A DNA stretch of 64,000 bases, taken from positions 5,773,501-5,837,500 of the forward strand of contig NC_060059.1 of NCBI RefSeq assembly GCF_020283565.1. The letters run 5' to 3'. Shown here in pieces: positions 52,906-64,000 of the stretch. A program made the position numbers and the translations under genes. This DNA is from Trifolium pratense. Its lineage: Eukaryota; Streptophyta; Magnoliopsida; Fabales; Fabaceae. The notes below the pieces were generated by a model. The model did not search any database, had not been told where the DNA came from, and saw only the letters and a program-made list of their open reading frames with translations. Every line of letters starts with the position of its first letter. Within the stretch, counting starts at the first letter, position 1.

Positions 52906-55091
52906 TGCAAGATAAAATGGAGGGAAAACATGAAAAACAAATTAGGGTTTAGGATTTGCTTGTGTATACAAGCTTATAATATAAATGATATTGCGAATAG
53001 TTTTTTTTTTTGGTTGATTATATTGCGAATAGTTTATCCAACTATCAATGAAAATTATTCGCATAAGAAAATCTATAAATGAAGTAATTAAGAGTTAGTT
53101 TATGAGGACACTTGCAAATTTATGCATGTTGCTATTCAGGGACGAACCCTGTTATGTAGTTTATTAATTGTTGGGTCACGGGGAGACAGCCGGGGATCAT
53201 CCACATTACCTTAAGGTATTAGATTTATGGGTCCTCTCACTTATAAAGTGTTCAACCTCCATTTTTCTAAGCAATGTGAGACTTAACTACTCACACTTGT
53301 CACAACATTAATCAGGTCTCTGCACAAGATGAACAGAGACTGACATAAAAGTAACTACATAACATGGCGTCGTATATATGCAGAACGTCAAAAATAAACT
53401 TCAAAACAAACACCACCACCTAATAGGAGTCCACCTCCTAATCCTAAAATCAAAAAGGCACCCCTGAGATTTCATGCCACCGGAGTGTACAATTGCACAC
53501 ACGGAATTAAATTTGTACACCCTGAAATTTGTAACTTGCACCCCTTATTGAACTGACTGAGCAACACGCACGCAACTAACTGAGTAATAACTTTAATTCT
53601 TATATTCCTCACAAATGCTTCATCGAGTATTGATCTGGCAATTGATGGATTAAGACAAATAAGTGATTGCCACTAAACTAGAGAACCCATAATGATATAT
53701 CCTGTAGCAAACGGCTCCAAGTATTAACTATTTAAAGTATACTCCTCCACAATAAAATCAAGGTGTACTGGTTCAGCATAAAAAAATCGAAAACATTTTT
53801 TTTTACACAAAGACAAAATTAAATCCGCATCTATATCAATTAAATATGGATAATTAAAATATCCATTTATTTTATCCGCAGATATCCATTAAGTTATCTG
53901 CTTTGTGCTTGTGGCAGATTTTTATCTGCGGATATAAATTTTTTTATCATCCCTATACTCGATCAATATCTTAGAGTTTTGTGAACATTTAATGTCCCAA
54001 TCTCTTGGTGCTCCTCAATTGTTAACTCCCATTGTCACTCTCTTGGAAAACTCCACAAAATGTAATTTTGGTTCTTTATATTTTACCTGATGTTGCAAAG
54101 AATAAGCATATGATTAGTGTATAATTTATCTTAAAGATCAATATACCCAATCTTAAGTACATTCCTCTCCAATCATGATTTGGGATATATTACACGCAAC
54201 AAATTAGCGACAAGATCTGGTGGAAGAATATTATTGACTGTTTATAAGTAGTAATGTTGAAAGTTGAAACGATGGCAGCATCTTAAAAAAATCGAACTAA
54301 ACTCTGAAACTTCTTTTTTTTTTTGTATAGAATAGATTACAATATGCATATGATATGATATGATATGGGTTTGGTCTGTTGGAAATTCTTCCGTGCAACA
54401 TTGACTCAAGATTTTTATTGTTGCTGCATCATCTTATCTTTTCATATCGATCAATCAAATCTTATGAAAAGTTCAGCCAAGTTGCTACTTCAAGTAACTC
54501 TGTTTAAATAGTGCCATCTGTTTGGAAGAGGCGGCTACCTTGCGACATACTTGAGTTGCGTATTGTGCAAAAAGGGTTAGATGCATTTGTGGTGGGTTCT
54601 ACATGTATTATTATGTTTTAGAACCGCTAAATCTAATACCTTCAAAAATTTGCACGGTAGGCAATTTGAGCAAGTCGCCAATGGTATGCACATATGAAAC
54701 CGCCAACTATGCACATGAAAGTGGATTTATATAAGACTAGTGGACGACGTCGTGTCCGTATGTGTGATTCGATTTTATGAAAATAAAAATGTGTTAAAAA
54801 AAAACATGAATGGTTTGATGAAAACAAAAAAGTATAGAAGTTATTTTTTGTTTGAGAGAAGTTATTAAGATAGAGTTATGAAAAAAAATGTATAAATTAA
54901 GAAGAGTTTAAAAAAAACTATAAGCATATTGTGGGAATTACAAGAAAAGTTACACCTAATGCGTTTTCGGAGCAATACTTAAAGAAATAAAGATGGTAAT
55001 ATAATTTTGAAAGTAGTGTATTAATAGCCTTGAAATTTTTTGAAAAAAAATACTTTTTCTACTTAAAACATTTTCTTCTTATTTCTTTAAC
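52906..55091. other. Intergenic, no gene seen
   Basis: Contains a dispersed-repeat copy at 53160-53310 (see 48850) and a run of ATATG words near 54343-54366. Otherwise AT-rich without domain-bearing frames on either strand. Confidence 0.45.
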
Positions 55092-55099
55092 TATTGCTC

Positions 55100-55678
55100 C
55101 AGGTAGGGTTGGGAACAGGCCAGGTCAGGCCTTGCTAGGCCTGAGCCTGGCCTACGATTTTTCTTCAGGCCTGGCTTACGGCCTATCGAATGTTATTTAT
55201 TTTGCCCTGGCCTAGACCTTTTTAAAGTTTGGTCTGACCTTGTAGCCTATTTAAAAGTTTATGTTACATAAATGTCTCTATATAGTCTTTTTAAATAGGC
55301 TAAACAGGCCTTAAAAGCCTATTTCACATTTAAATTCTTATAATTTCTTCAACATTAAGAAAAAGCTAATAAAATGATTAGCACAATAATTAAAAGTTAA
55401 TAAAATAACAAATATGATTAAATAATAATATATTTTTTCTTTGGCAAAAAAGATATAAATAATAATATTATATGAATAATAATAATAATAATAATTAAAT
55501 ATAAACAGACCGGCCTATCAGACTTTGTAGGCTTTTTTAGAAGCATGAGTTTGACCTATTTATGTAAACAAACTTTTTTCAAAGCCTAAGCCTAGCATTT
55601 TTAATAAACAGGCTACGATAGGCTTACACAGGCCAGACCGAAGGCGTTTGTAAACCGCTTGGCCTATTCCCAACCCTG
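55100..55678. mobile_element. Non-autonomous element with GGTTGGGAA ends
   Basis: Inverted ends GTAGGGTTGGGAACAGGCC and GGCCTATTCCCAACCCT. The interior is filled with AGGCCT/GGCCTA words and AT-rich sequence. GCTCCA occurs next to both ends (55095-55100 and 55679-55684), compatible with a drifted 8-bp duplication of hAT type. No transposase. Confidence 0.65.
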
Positions 55679-55689
55679 GCTCCATGTCA

Positions 55690-56265
55690 CTTAATAATAT
55701 GACGTTTTAAGATATTATAGGGTGTTTGTTTCATGAAAAAAATATTCTTAGGAATGTGAAGGTTATTATATTTTTAGAAATATAATTTCATTTTGAGATA
55801 AAAATTACTTTCATTTTACCCATATTTATATTTTGGTAAGTAAAATATAACATCAGTCTCTGCAATTATTATTATAGTGTTTATTGGTCTTAATCCCTAT
55901 TTTAATTCATGTAAGTTGAAAAACAATTGCTCTTAGCCACTTAAGTCAACTTATTGGACCACGTGGCGTCACATATTATTATTATATTAGGCCACATATG
56001 TCATCAGGACTAAAACGTAACTATCAATTTTTAAATTTACAGGAATTAAAATCAAACAAAAAACTTACAAAGAAAAAAACAAAAACATAAAACGTTATTT
56101 ACAGGGATTAAACTCATATTTAAATCTTTTATTTTCAAAAAAAAATGGATGGAGAGAAAATAATTGCCTATAAAGAGATGAAAATAAAATTGAAGTAAAA
56201 ATCACATAACTCTCATAAAGGTCGTGTTTATTGGCATTTCCCATCTCAGTAATATAATTAGGATC
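55690..56265. other. Intergenic, no gene seen
   Basis: AT-rich spacer without recognised features. Confidence 0.45.
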
Positions 56266-56424
56266 ATGCTAATTAACTAGGGGTACTAGTTAAAAAAACA
56301 AAAGAAATAAAAAAAATTATATAAATTAAAAAGATCAATTTTTATAGCTTCAAAATATTGAATACACAATTTTTTAAAAAAAATATTGTTTTTTTAACTA
56401 GTGTCTCGAAGCAATAGATAGCAT
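56266..56424. mobile_element. MITE (family M1, copy 2)
   Basis: Ends ATGCTAATTAACTAGGGGTA with CTAGTTAAA, and TTTTTAACTAGTGTCTCGAA with GATAGCAT, match the design of the MITE at 4310-4482. The interior differs mostly by AT-rich drift. Confidence 0.6.
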
Positions 56425-56870
56425 TTTTCATATATTTCAAAAAAATAATAATTATTATTTAACTAGTATTTTCTTATTTCTTTTTATTTTTAGTTTTAAA
56501 ATAAATTTTTTTGTAAAAATATATTTGAAAAGGTTAGAAGTTAGTACATACTATTACTTCCGGTCCCACTCTTGTGGCCAGGGTACACCTTTACATTTAG
56601 ATACACCACTCAATTACTTAACTTTTTTGGATAAAACACATGAGTAGTACTTTCTCACCAAAATTACTCAAAATATACCAATACCATGTCAATAAGTGGT
56701 ATTTATTTCAGTTCATACTTTGAGTTTAAGAATAAACATGGCATATATTAGCATTTACCTTATGGTTTGGCATCTCAAATTTGTGGTAAGTGTCAACTCT
56801 CACACCAGAAAAATATACTATAGTACTATATAATATCATAACCAAATTCCTATTGTGTTCATAGACAAGA

Positions 56871-56958
56871 TTCTCTATGTCAAATTCAGATAGCTCGACG
56901 GTAAAAATTTAGTCTTGATATTACTTAAAAAAAAAAAAAAAGTTTCTCTATGTCAAAT
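56871..56958 (+). mobile_element. Tiny retroposon with 15-bp target duplication
   Basis: TTCTCTATGTCAAAT occurs at 56871-56885 and 56944-56958. Between them are only 58 bases: a piece with TAGCTCGACGGT and a pure A tail of about 15. This is a target-primed retrotransposition event of a SINE fragment or a very short RNA. Confidence 0.75.
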
Positions 56959-57762
56959 CCCAACATTTTGCTCAAATGATAAAATTTCCTAATTCTAAAC
57001 TACATAAGATCCCACATTAGTTCATATAGGATAAGGAATATTGGGCATGATGGCGTAGTAGTTGTCCCTGTGTTATGCAAATAGCAGGTAAGGGTAATTA
57101 ATAAACATGAAAAAAAATCTCATTAAATTAACATACTCAATAAGGTTTGGACCTTAGCAACAACAATAACACTTTTAAAGTTTCTTGATTGAGACAGTGT
57201 GTCCACAATTAGGACAAACACAGTTCCATCCTCTTATCGATGATCACCATTATAAGACTGGTCACCTTTGCTTCTATCATGTTCGTACCATTATTTGTTG
57301 GTGGGTCTATAGTGGAAAGTTGACAATGAGAAACTGGGGAGCAGAGACAATCGAAATTTGATTTTGGTTTTGGATTTTTGAAGAAAAAGGGCTGCTTGAT
57401 TGTGATGATATCCAAAGTGTGTTAACTTTTACTGTGAAATTAAAATAGTAGTCTCATGACCAAGTTACTTTTCAACTATAATGTTTTGGGCTGTTAACTT
57501 GCAAATGACAAAGGGAAACTATCATAGATGATAATGCATACATTTTGGTTTGGATCATATTTTGTGTTTGATGTGCACATGATGAAAAAAATAACAAATC
57601 TTATTCTATATTTATATGTATAAAAATGACAAAAATGTTCCGTAATAATAACTCGGTTAATAGATATCAAAAACATTATTAAAGGAGTTGGGGTTCAAAT
57701 TCTCCAGATTCTCCATACTTAATCCGCCCACTAGACTAAATTCCACTTGAAAATATAGGTGG
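56959..57762. other. Intergenic, no gene seen
   Basis: Includes a GGCGTAGTAGTTGTCCC phrase near 57053 that may be a SINE A box. The minus-strand frames 57209-57415 and 57494-57676 show no domain. Confidence 0.4.
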
Positions 57763-58006
57763 CTAAATAGGCTTATAAAAAAACCTATTTATGGCTCGTT
57801 TGGCCCAACTTTTTTTAGAGCTTATGCAATATAAATTAGGTTTATAAGTTATTTTATCATAAACTACCTTGATAAACTTATAATAATATATAAAAATTGC
57901 ATAAACTGTTTGCATAAGCTCTAAAAAAAATTGGGCCAAACGAGTCCTTAGGTTAGGTTGTAGGCTCCTGTAGGCCAAGCTGACCTATTTTCACCCCTAG
58001 TGGCGC
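57763..58006. mobile_element. Repeat remnant hosting a nested MITE
   Basis: The right part reads, on the minus strand, GGGGTGAAAATAGGTCAGC then TTGGCCTACAGG, resembling in style the AGGCC-rich element at 55100. The left part (GGCTAAATAGGCTTATAAA) may be its other side. The middle was invaded by the MITE at 57793. Confidence 0.4.
57793..57946. mobile_element. PIF/Harbinger-like MITE
   Basis: Inverted ends GGCTCGTTTGGCCCAACTTT (then AGAGCTTATGCAA) and TTGCATAAGCTCT.. TTGGGCCAAACGAGTCC. TTA precedes the left end (one base apart) and directly follows the right end, fitting the 3-bp TTA target preference of PIF/Harbinger elements. Confidence 0.7.
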
Positions 58007-58115
58007 CTCATCTGGGTGACAAGGACGAAAATGACATCTTATAAATTTTTTTGAGTAAATCTTATAAATTTTGTCAAGAATTAAATTGGATTTATATATT
58101 TGTTTAATGTGGTTG

Positions 58116-58424
58116 TGATGGTAGGTTCTATAGCTATCAGAAAATTAAAGCGATGCAAGAAAACTAAAGGAAGGGAAATAACGAAAAATAAAACTGCAAA
58201 TTAGGTTTTTCATACCATTGAATAAAACAAGCTACACTTTAAATACTTAGCTAACCCTAATGGATATGGGCCAGACAATTGGGCCGTGAGCCACTTTGAA
58301 GGAAAAATAATAACTAGTAAATAATATAAAAGAAAATAAAATATGCAGTTATTTAAGAACAAAATCTTGTGTCCAAAAAGGTTTCCTAATAGTTCTTTTG
58401 GGCCTGGAATCCAGCCCGCTATCA
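58116..58424 (-). repeat. 3' LTR of gypsy element
   Basis: Plus-strand start TGATGGTAGG is fixed by loss of similarity to the other LTR. The end at GCTATCA (58424) is inferred: it gives TG...CA and is followed by a purine-rich stretch on the minus strand (AAACGGGCGGCAA). The last codons of gag-pol fall inside it. Confidence 0.8.
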
Positions 58425-61400
58425 TTGCCGCCCGTTTCAAAGAGAACCTTGTCCTCAAGGTTGTTGTTAGAGTCCAATTGTGATCCATATTTGTTCATTG
58501 AGTTGGGAGGTAGATCCAATGGAGTAATGGCCTTTGCTGATGTGTTTTCATCCATTGGTTTTGTTTCTTTAGGGAGAAGATCATGTGGTGATGCATGTGC
58601 CTTGGGAAGAGCTACTTGGGAAGGCGTGTTGGCAGAGAAAGAGGACTTAAAGTCCCACGCATTGTGACTATGGGGAATAGTAGCCAGCTCATTTTGAGTG
58701 AAAATTTCTACCCGTTGGGAATCTTCGACACGGGAAGGAGTGATACAGCTTGCACGCGTGGGTCCCATAAATAGTGGCTTTAATTGCTTTTCAGTTATCA
58801 CAGAAGGATCCAATGGTCTTGTGGACTTAATTAAAGCTGGTGAACCATCCAACGGTGTACGAATAGCCAGCGAATTTTCGGGAATAGGAGAAGATAAATG
58901 AGATATTGTCTTAGTTAAGTTGGAAGGTTCACTCGCAGAAACAGAGTTGTTATTGTACTTCTCTCCTTCATTGAAAGTACTTTGAGAGAGTTTCTCTCTA
59001 AATTTCTCAAGTTCTTCAGACGTATCTTCTACTTCTGTTCCTTCCAAAATATTTTTACCTCTCATATCAGCAGGAATAGGAGTAAAATGCGAGCGTGGGT
59101 CATCACCCTTGTAAGCCCGTAACTGAGAGACATGAACTACCGGATGAATTCGAGATGATGCTGGAAGGTCTAGTTCATAGGCTACAGCGCCTATACGACG
59201 GAGCACTGGAAAGGGTCCATAAAACCTCTTTGACAGTTTCTGTGAAACGCGACGCTGCACCGATGTTTGTCGATAAGGTTGAAGCTTAAGTAAGACCAAA
59301 TCACCACAGTTAAAGGTACAATCTGTTCTTGACTTGTTTGCTTGAATCTCCATTTGTTGTCTGCTTCTTTGTAAGTTGGTCTTCAAAGTATCAAGTATTG
59401 CTTGTCGTTGCTGCAGAGTAGTGTCCAGATCTCTGATATTAGTCTGTCCGCTGACGTAGTCCAGCAGAGATGGTGGTTTGCGACCATACAATGCTTCAAA
59501 AGGCGTCATTTTGATGGCTGAGTGGAAAGCTGTGTTGTGCCAGAACTCAGCGAGGTGCAAGTATTTATACCACTGTCGAGGGTTTTCGCTGGTGAAGCAT
59601 CTCAGGTAAGCTTCCAAACTTCTATTCACAACCTCAGTTTGACCGTCAGTTTGTGGATGGTAAGCTGAGCTATATTTTAATGTTGTGCCTTGTAGGTGAA
59701 AAAGCTCCTTCCAAAAACTACTAAGAAAGACTGGATCTCGGTCAGATACAATGGATTTTGGGATACCATGAAGGCGACACACCTCGACCGAAAAACGTGA
59801 AGCAAGAGCTGGTGCTGTAAATTTTGTTGGGAGAGCGATGAAGTGAACAAATTTTGTGAGACGGTCGCAAATCACCCAAATGACTGTATGTCCAAATGAC
59901 TGGGGTAAGTGTGTAATAAAGTCCATAGACAAGTCTTCCCATACCTGTTTGGGTATATCAAGTGGCTGTAATAACCCTTGTTTTTTCTTTGGCATGTACT
60001 TGTTTTGCTGGCATGTCGCACAAGTTTGAACTAACTGGGTCACATCTTTGTATATTCCTGGCCAAAGAAAAGAAGCAGATATTCTGGCTAAAGTTGGCTG
60101 AACTCCAGAGTGGCCAGCTGTTGGGGTACAATGATACTCACGGAGGATAGTTTTACGCAGATCTGGAATATCAGGTAAATAAATTTTATCTTTGAAGTAA
60201 AGTAACCCATCTTTAAGCCTGAAACTTTGTTGCATTTGTGTGTCTGTTTCAACTTGTTGCACTAATGTTTGCCCTGCTTTGTCTTTCATATAAAACTCCC
60301 GAAGATTGTTGAGGATAGTTGGTACGGGTGATGAGATGGAGAACAAGACCGCTTCCTCTTCTGTGTGTCGACGACTGAGAGCATCAGCCACTTGATTAGC
60401 CTTCCCAGGTTTGTAAAATATCTCGAAACTAAATCCTTGTAATTTGGAGGCCCATTTTTGTTGTTCTGGAGTTTGTATGGTTTGGACCAACAAATTCTTT
60501 AAGCTCTTCTGATCTGTAAATATATGAAAGTGTCGACCAATCAGATACTGACGCCATTTTTTTACAGCTTCGGTAATGGCATACATTTCGCGGACATACA
60601 CAGATGCAGCTTGCATACGCGGGCACATTTTCTTGCTGAAGAATGCCAGTGGGTGGCCCTCCTGAGATAAAACAGCACCTATTGCTACCGCGGAGGCATC
60701 AGTTTCCACAATGAAAGTTTTGGAGAAGTTTGGCAAGACCAGCACAGGAGTTTCTGTCATTTTTTTCTTTAAAGTTGTAAAAGCTAGCTCTGTATCTGTA
60801 TTCCAAACAAATTTAGTGGAACGTAATAAATCAGTGAGTGGAGCGGCGAGTGAGGCGTAATGTCGAACAAATCGTCTATAAAAGCCGGTGAGGCCTAAGA
60901 AACCCCTGAGTGTCGTGAGAGAACGCGGCCTAGGCCAGTCTAGGATAGCTTGAATCTTTTCTGGATCTGGGGTCACACCATTAGATGAAATAGCATGACC
61001 TAAATAGTCAACATTTTCTACTGCAAAGGCACACTTGGAAAATTTTGCAAAAAATTGATTTGATGACAATAAATCTAAAATCAATCGTAAATGGTATAAA
61101 TGATCATTTAGACAACGACTGTAGATTAAAATATCATCAAAGAAAACTAAAACAAACCGTCTTAGATAAGGGCGAAGTAGATCATTCATGGCAGATTGAA
61201 AAGTACTAGGAGCATTAGTAAGACCAAATGGCATAACTAAAAACTCATAGTGTCCATCAAATGTTCTGAAGGCTGTTTTGTGAGTGTCTTCTTGCACGAC
61301 CCTAATTTGGTGATAGCCTGACCGAAGGTCAATCTTAGAGAAAATTGATGCAGAACCTAACTCATCAAAGAGCTCGTCAATGGTTGGGATAGGAAATCTG

Positions 61401-63715
61401 TCCCGAACAGTAACGGCGTTTAGAGCTCGATAATCCACACAAAAACGCCATGTGCCATCTTTTTTGCGCACAAGTAGGACAGGAGATGAATACGGGCTGG
61501 TGCTGGGCTTTATGATTCCTTCTTTGAGCATATCATGAATGATGGTTGTCATTGCTTCTTTTTGGGAATGAGGGTATCGGTATGGTTTGACGTTTATTGG
61601 GGCAGTTTGTGGTTGAATTGGTATTTTGTGATCATGTGGCCTTGGTGGGGGTAGGCCATGTGGTGGCTGAAATACATTTGGGTATAGTTGTAAGATTTGC
61701 TGGATTGGGGTTGGGAGTGTTGTGAGAAGAGAGTCTAGGCTTTCTTTGGCTTTATTGTGGGGTGGGAGTTCTGTGTCACTTGTGGGTTGAAATGTAAGCA
61801 AATGAATGGCAGCAATTGAGTCTGTATGTGCTAGATGACATATGTGGTGGTATGTGGATGGGGTGGGTAAATTCTTTGAGTCACCGGTTATTGTGATGTT
61901 GGTGTCATGGTGTTTGAAAGATATTTTTGGGATAGAGAAATCTGCATTGAGGGGTCCAAGGGTTCTCAACCATTCCATTCCCAAGACCACATCTGCGCCC
62001 TCAATGGGCAATAGGTAAAAGGGAATATGAAATAAGTTGTTTTGGATGGTAATAGGAACATCTGGGCAGAATCCTGAACATTCTAAGTGAGAGCCATTAC
62101 CAACCATGACGGAAAAGTTTGGTATAGTTTTTGTGGGGATATGAAGGTGCGATGCAATGCGGGGTTGGAGAATGTTGTGGGTGCTGCCAGTATCCACTAA
62201 AACAGTAACAATTAGTCCATGTAAGAGTCCTTGAAATTTCAATGATTGGGGTGAAAACTGTCCAGTGAGGGCTTGGGTGGATAGTTGAAAAAAAGCCTCA
62301 TTAGTGTCAACTGTAGTTTCCAGTTCAGCTTCAGTAGTTGGTTCCTCAATATCCACATTCTCTTCTTCATCAGCTATAAGTAATAGAAATCGCGGTGTTT
62401 TGCATTTGTGTCCCGGTATAAATTTCTCATCACAATGGAAACATAAGCCTTGAGCTCGTCTCTCGTCTCTTTGGGCATTTGTGATCCGTCGAATTGGCAG
62501 TTTTGGTGTGGGATTTGTGTTGGAGGAATTATTTTGGGCAGTGTGGTTTTGGGATATATGTGGTGGTAGGTTTGGTTGTAGTTTAGGAGGGGTATGAGCT
62601 GTGTTGTTGGTGGTGATAGCATTGGTTGAAAATGGTTTATTAAATTTGGGCTTTGAGTCTTTGATTTTGGATTCAATTAGTTTGGCTAATCCAATTGCTT
62701 GGGAAATAACAGTAGGGCGGTGGATTGCAAGTTCGCCACGAATTTCTGGATTCAAACCAGATATAAAACAGTTTAGAATGGCATCTGGTGGTAACCCCAA
62801 AATCCGATTACTAATTTTCTCAAATTGGGCTTGATATTCAGCAACAGATCCATGCTGTCTAAGTTTAAATAATTGAGCTTGATGATTTTCATAGGTAGAG
62901 GGACCAAATCTTAATTCCAATGCTCTTGAAAATGAATTCCAATCAGAAAATTGATGATTTTGAAACATCCATTTATACCACCCTAATGCTTCGCCTTTCA
63001 TATAAAAAGCAGCCATAGATAAACGATTTGAACATGGTATATTATAATAAGAGAAAAATTGTTCAGATTGAAACAACCATTCTAATGGGTCAGTTCCATC
63101 GAAATGGCTTAATTCCACTTTAGGTGATCGATAGTGTTGGTGGGGAGTGGTGTGAGAATTTTGTGGGGAACTGTTTTGTTGTATAGAGTGGGGGTATGGT
63201 GGGAATTGTTGAACAGCAAATTGGGGTAGTTGTTGTGTTTGGCTGTTGTAGAATGGTGGGGGTGGGAATGGTGGTGGGGGAGGTGTGTTTAGGGTTACAG
63301 TAGGTAGGCTAGTTCTGGTGTGTTGTGTTGGTGTGGGCAGGGTCACGTTAATAGGGTGAGTAGTATGAGTAGTAAAAGATTCAAAACCAGGAGGAACCCA
63401 TGGGGTGGAAGAAGAATTACCTGCAGAATGCAGATCTGACCTTGATTGTACAGTGAGAGATTCCAATTTAGCATCAATTTTATGGAGGAGGGTGCTGAGA
63501 GAATCAACTTTTTCTTCCATATTTTTCTGCTTCTGATTTATCTTGTCGATCTGGTCATGGAAATTCTGATTTGAGGCGGCTAAAGATGCTTCCAAGGCGT
63601 GTTGCTGGTATGCAATACCGTCAAGCAGCTGGTTGTTGTGATGTTTGGTTTCTTCAAGGTCGATGGTAGAAGGGGTAGTGTTTGTGGCCATTGAGTTATG
63701 CAATGAAAGCACCAA
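58349..63715 (-). CDS. Gag-Pol polyprotein of Ty3/gypsy element
   Basis: 1788 residues in one frame. N-terminal coiled-coil stretch about 25-95, Pro-rich region 120-200, gag capsid-like domain about 205-350, and an unusual knuckle [14 protein letters not shown] near 424 with longer spacing than CX2CX4HX4C. Protease DTG is near 507. RT ends in FFDDILIYS near 857. RNase [10 protein letters not shown] is near 1005. The integrase zinc site (GHSGVQ.. CATCQQNK) spans about 1197-1235; the catalytic core shows MDFITHLP near 1262, SDRDPVF near 1322 and [13 protein letters not shown] near 1350. RT before integrase defines gypsy. After the [19 protein letters not shown] module (about 1500) there is a tail of roughly 250 residues where a chromodomain would be expected in chromoviruses; I see none. 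The frame runs through the polypurine tract and stops within the 3' LTR. The start may be the Met at 63715 or one eight codons in. Confidence 0.93.
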   Translation of the reverse strand: MVLSLHNSMATNTTPSTIDLEETKHHNNQLLDGIAYQQHALEASLAASNQNFHDQIDKINQKQKNMEEKVDSLSTLLHKIDAKLESLTVQSRSDLHSAGNSSSTPWVPPGFESFTTHTTHPINVTLPTPTQHTRTSLPTVTLNTPPPPPFPPPPFYNSQTQQLPQFAVQQFPPYPHSIQQNSSPQNSHTTPHQHYRSPKVELSHFDGTDPLEWLFQSEQFFSYYNIPCSNRLSMAAFYMKGEALGWYKWMFQNHQFSDWNSFSRALELRFGPSTYENHQAQLFKLRQHGSVAEYQAQFEKISNRILGLPPDAILNCFISGLNPEIRGELAIHRPTVISQAIGLAKLIESKIKDSKPKFNKPFSTNAITTNNTAHTPPKLQPNLPPHISQNHTAQNNSSNTNPTPKLPIRRITNAQRDERRAQGLCFHCDEKFIPGHKCKTPRFLLLIADEEENVDIEEPTTEAELETTVDTNEAFFQLSTQALTGQFSPQSLKFQGLLHGLIVTVLVDTGSTHNILQPRIASHLHIPTKTIPNFSVMVGNGSHLECSGFCPDVPITIQNNLFHIPFYLLPIEGADVVLGMEWLRTLGPLNADFSIPKISFKHHDTNITITGDSKNLPTPSTYHHICHLAHTDSIAAIHLLTFQPTSDTELPPHNKAKESLDSLLTTLPTPIQQILQLYPNVFQPPHGLPPPRPHDHKIPIQPQTAPINVKPYRYPHSQKEAMTTIIHDMLKEGIIKPSTSPYSSPVLLVRKKDGTWRFCVDYRALNAVTVRDRFPIPTIDELFDELGSASIFSKIDLRSGYHQIRVVQEDTHKTAFRTFDGHYEFLVMPFGLTNAPSTFQSAMNDLLRPYLRRFVLVFFDDILIYSRCLNDHLYHLRLILDLLSSNQFFAKFSKCAFAVENVDYLGHAISSNGVTPDPEKIQAILDWPRPRSLTTLRGFLGLTGFYRRFVRHYASLAAPLTDLLRSTKFVWNTDTELAFTTLKKKMTETPVLVLPNFSKTFIVETDASAVAIGAVLSQEGHPLAFFSKKMCPRMQAASVYVREMYAITEAVKKWRQYLIGRHFHIFTDQKSLKNLLVQTIQTPEQQKWASKLQGFSFEIFYKPGKANQVADALSRRHTEEEAVLFSISSPVPTILNNLREFYMKDKAGQTLVQQVETDTQMQQSFRLKDGLLYFKDKIYLPDIPDLRKTILREYHCTPTAGHSGVQPTLARISASFLWPGIYKDVTQLVQTCATCQQNKYMPKKKQGLLQPLDIPKQVWEDLSMDFITHLPQSFGHTVIWVICDRLTKFVHFIALPTKFTAPALASRFSVEVCRLHGIPKSIVSDRDPVFLSSFWKELFHLQGTTLKYSSAYHPQTDGQTEVVNRSLEAYLRCFTSENPRQWYKYLHLAEFWHNTAFHSAIKMTPFEALYGRKPPSLLDYVSGQTNIRDLDTTLQQRQAILDTLKTNLQRSRQQMEIQANKSRTDCTFNCGDLVLLKLQPYRQTSVQRRVSQKLSKRFYGPFPVLRRIGAVAYELDLPASSRIHPVVHVSQLRAYKGDDPRSHFTPIPADMRGKNILEGTEVEDTSEELEKFREKLSQSTFNEGEKYNNNSVSASEPSNLTKTISHLSSPIPENSLAIRTPLDGSPALIKSTRPLDPSVITEKQLKPLFMGPTRASCITPSRVEDSQRVEIFTQNELATIPHSHNAWDFKSSFSANTPSQVALPKAHASPHDLLPKETKPMDENTSAKAITPLDLPPNSMNKYGSQLDSNNNLEDKVLFETGGNDSGLDSRPKRTIRKPFWTQDFVLK
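63700..63715 (-). other. Candidate primer-binding site of gypsy element
   Basis: Minus-strand TTGGTGCTTTCATTGC directly follows the 5' LTR. The position and TGG start fit a tRNA 3'-end complement, but I could not name the tRNA. It overlaps the first codons of the long frame. Confidence 0.5.
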
Positions 63716-64000
63716 TGATGGTAGGTTCTATAGCTATCAGAAAATTAAAGCGATGCAAGAAAACTAAAGGAAGGGAAATAACGAAAAATAAAACTGCAAA
63801 TTAGGTTTTTCATACCATTGAATAAAACAAGCTACACTTTAAATACTTAGCTAACCCTAATGGATATGGGCCAGACAATTGGGCCGTGAGCCACTTTGAA
63901 GGAAAAATAATAACTAGTAAATAATATAAAAGAAAATAAAATATGCAGTTATTTAAGAACAAAATCTTGTGTCCAAAAAGGTTTCCTAATAGTTCTTTTG
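63716..64000 (-). repeat. 5' LTR of gypsy element (partial)
   Basis: 285 bases, identical by eye to 58116-58400. The remaining 24 or so bases lie outside the window. Confidence 0.9.

Larger units (their letters stand above)
58116..64000 (-). mobile_element. Ty3/gypsy LTR retrotransposon, cut by window edge
   Basis: Transcribed on the minus strand. 5' LTR from 63716 (runs past 64000), candidate primer site, gag-pol 63715-58349, 3' LTR 58116-58424. The 285 bases common to both LTRs within the window appear identical, so insertion was very recent. GGTTG precedes the left end; the matching duplication would lie beyond the window. Confidence 0.95.

Overview
The window is AT-rich nuclear DNA from a flowering plant. 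Spliced eudicot-type genes, abundant LTR retrotransposons, MITEs, tRNA-type SINEs and (AT)n tracts all point that way. The protein sequences and repeats look most like a papilionoid legume (clover/medick group); that is a judgement from memory, not a database result. I see no rRNA gene, functional tRNA gene or CRISPR array.

Four host genes are convincing: a PTI1-like cytoplasmic receptor-like kinase (9040-11459, +, four exons, one intron apparently GC-AG), two tandem plant carboxylesterases of the alpha/beta-hydrolase fold (31271-32281 and 35391-36395, both +), and a gibberellin 20-oxidase (46017-48625, -, three exons). They do not form a pathway; they are genes separated by transposon-rich spacers.

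Three near-complete LTR retrotransposons make up about one third of the window. A Sirevirus-type copia element (13265-23417, - strand) has gag-pol plus an envelope-like region broken by a frameshift. A second copia element (25194-30313, + strand) has an intact polyprotein and sits inside an older element with long inverted ends (24495-30735). A Ty3/gypsy element (58116 to beyond 64000, - strand) has an intact polyprotein and identical visible LTR sequence; its 5' LTR is cut by the window edge.

The rest is mostly small elements: three large foldback elements inserted in (TA)n tracts (637-2356, 2375-3994, 43666-45081), hAT-type elements with 8-bp target duplications, two probable solo LTRs, a poly(A)-tailed retroposon, several MITE families, SINEs, and a Helitron end next to a Pif1-helicase fragment. 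The foldback family is the most unusual item: arms of about 500 bp, hairpin termini, and an internal array of 30-bp hairpin units differing in number between copies (six, eight and four).
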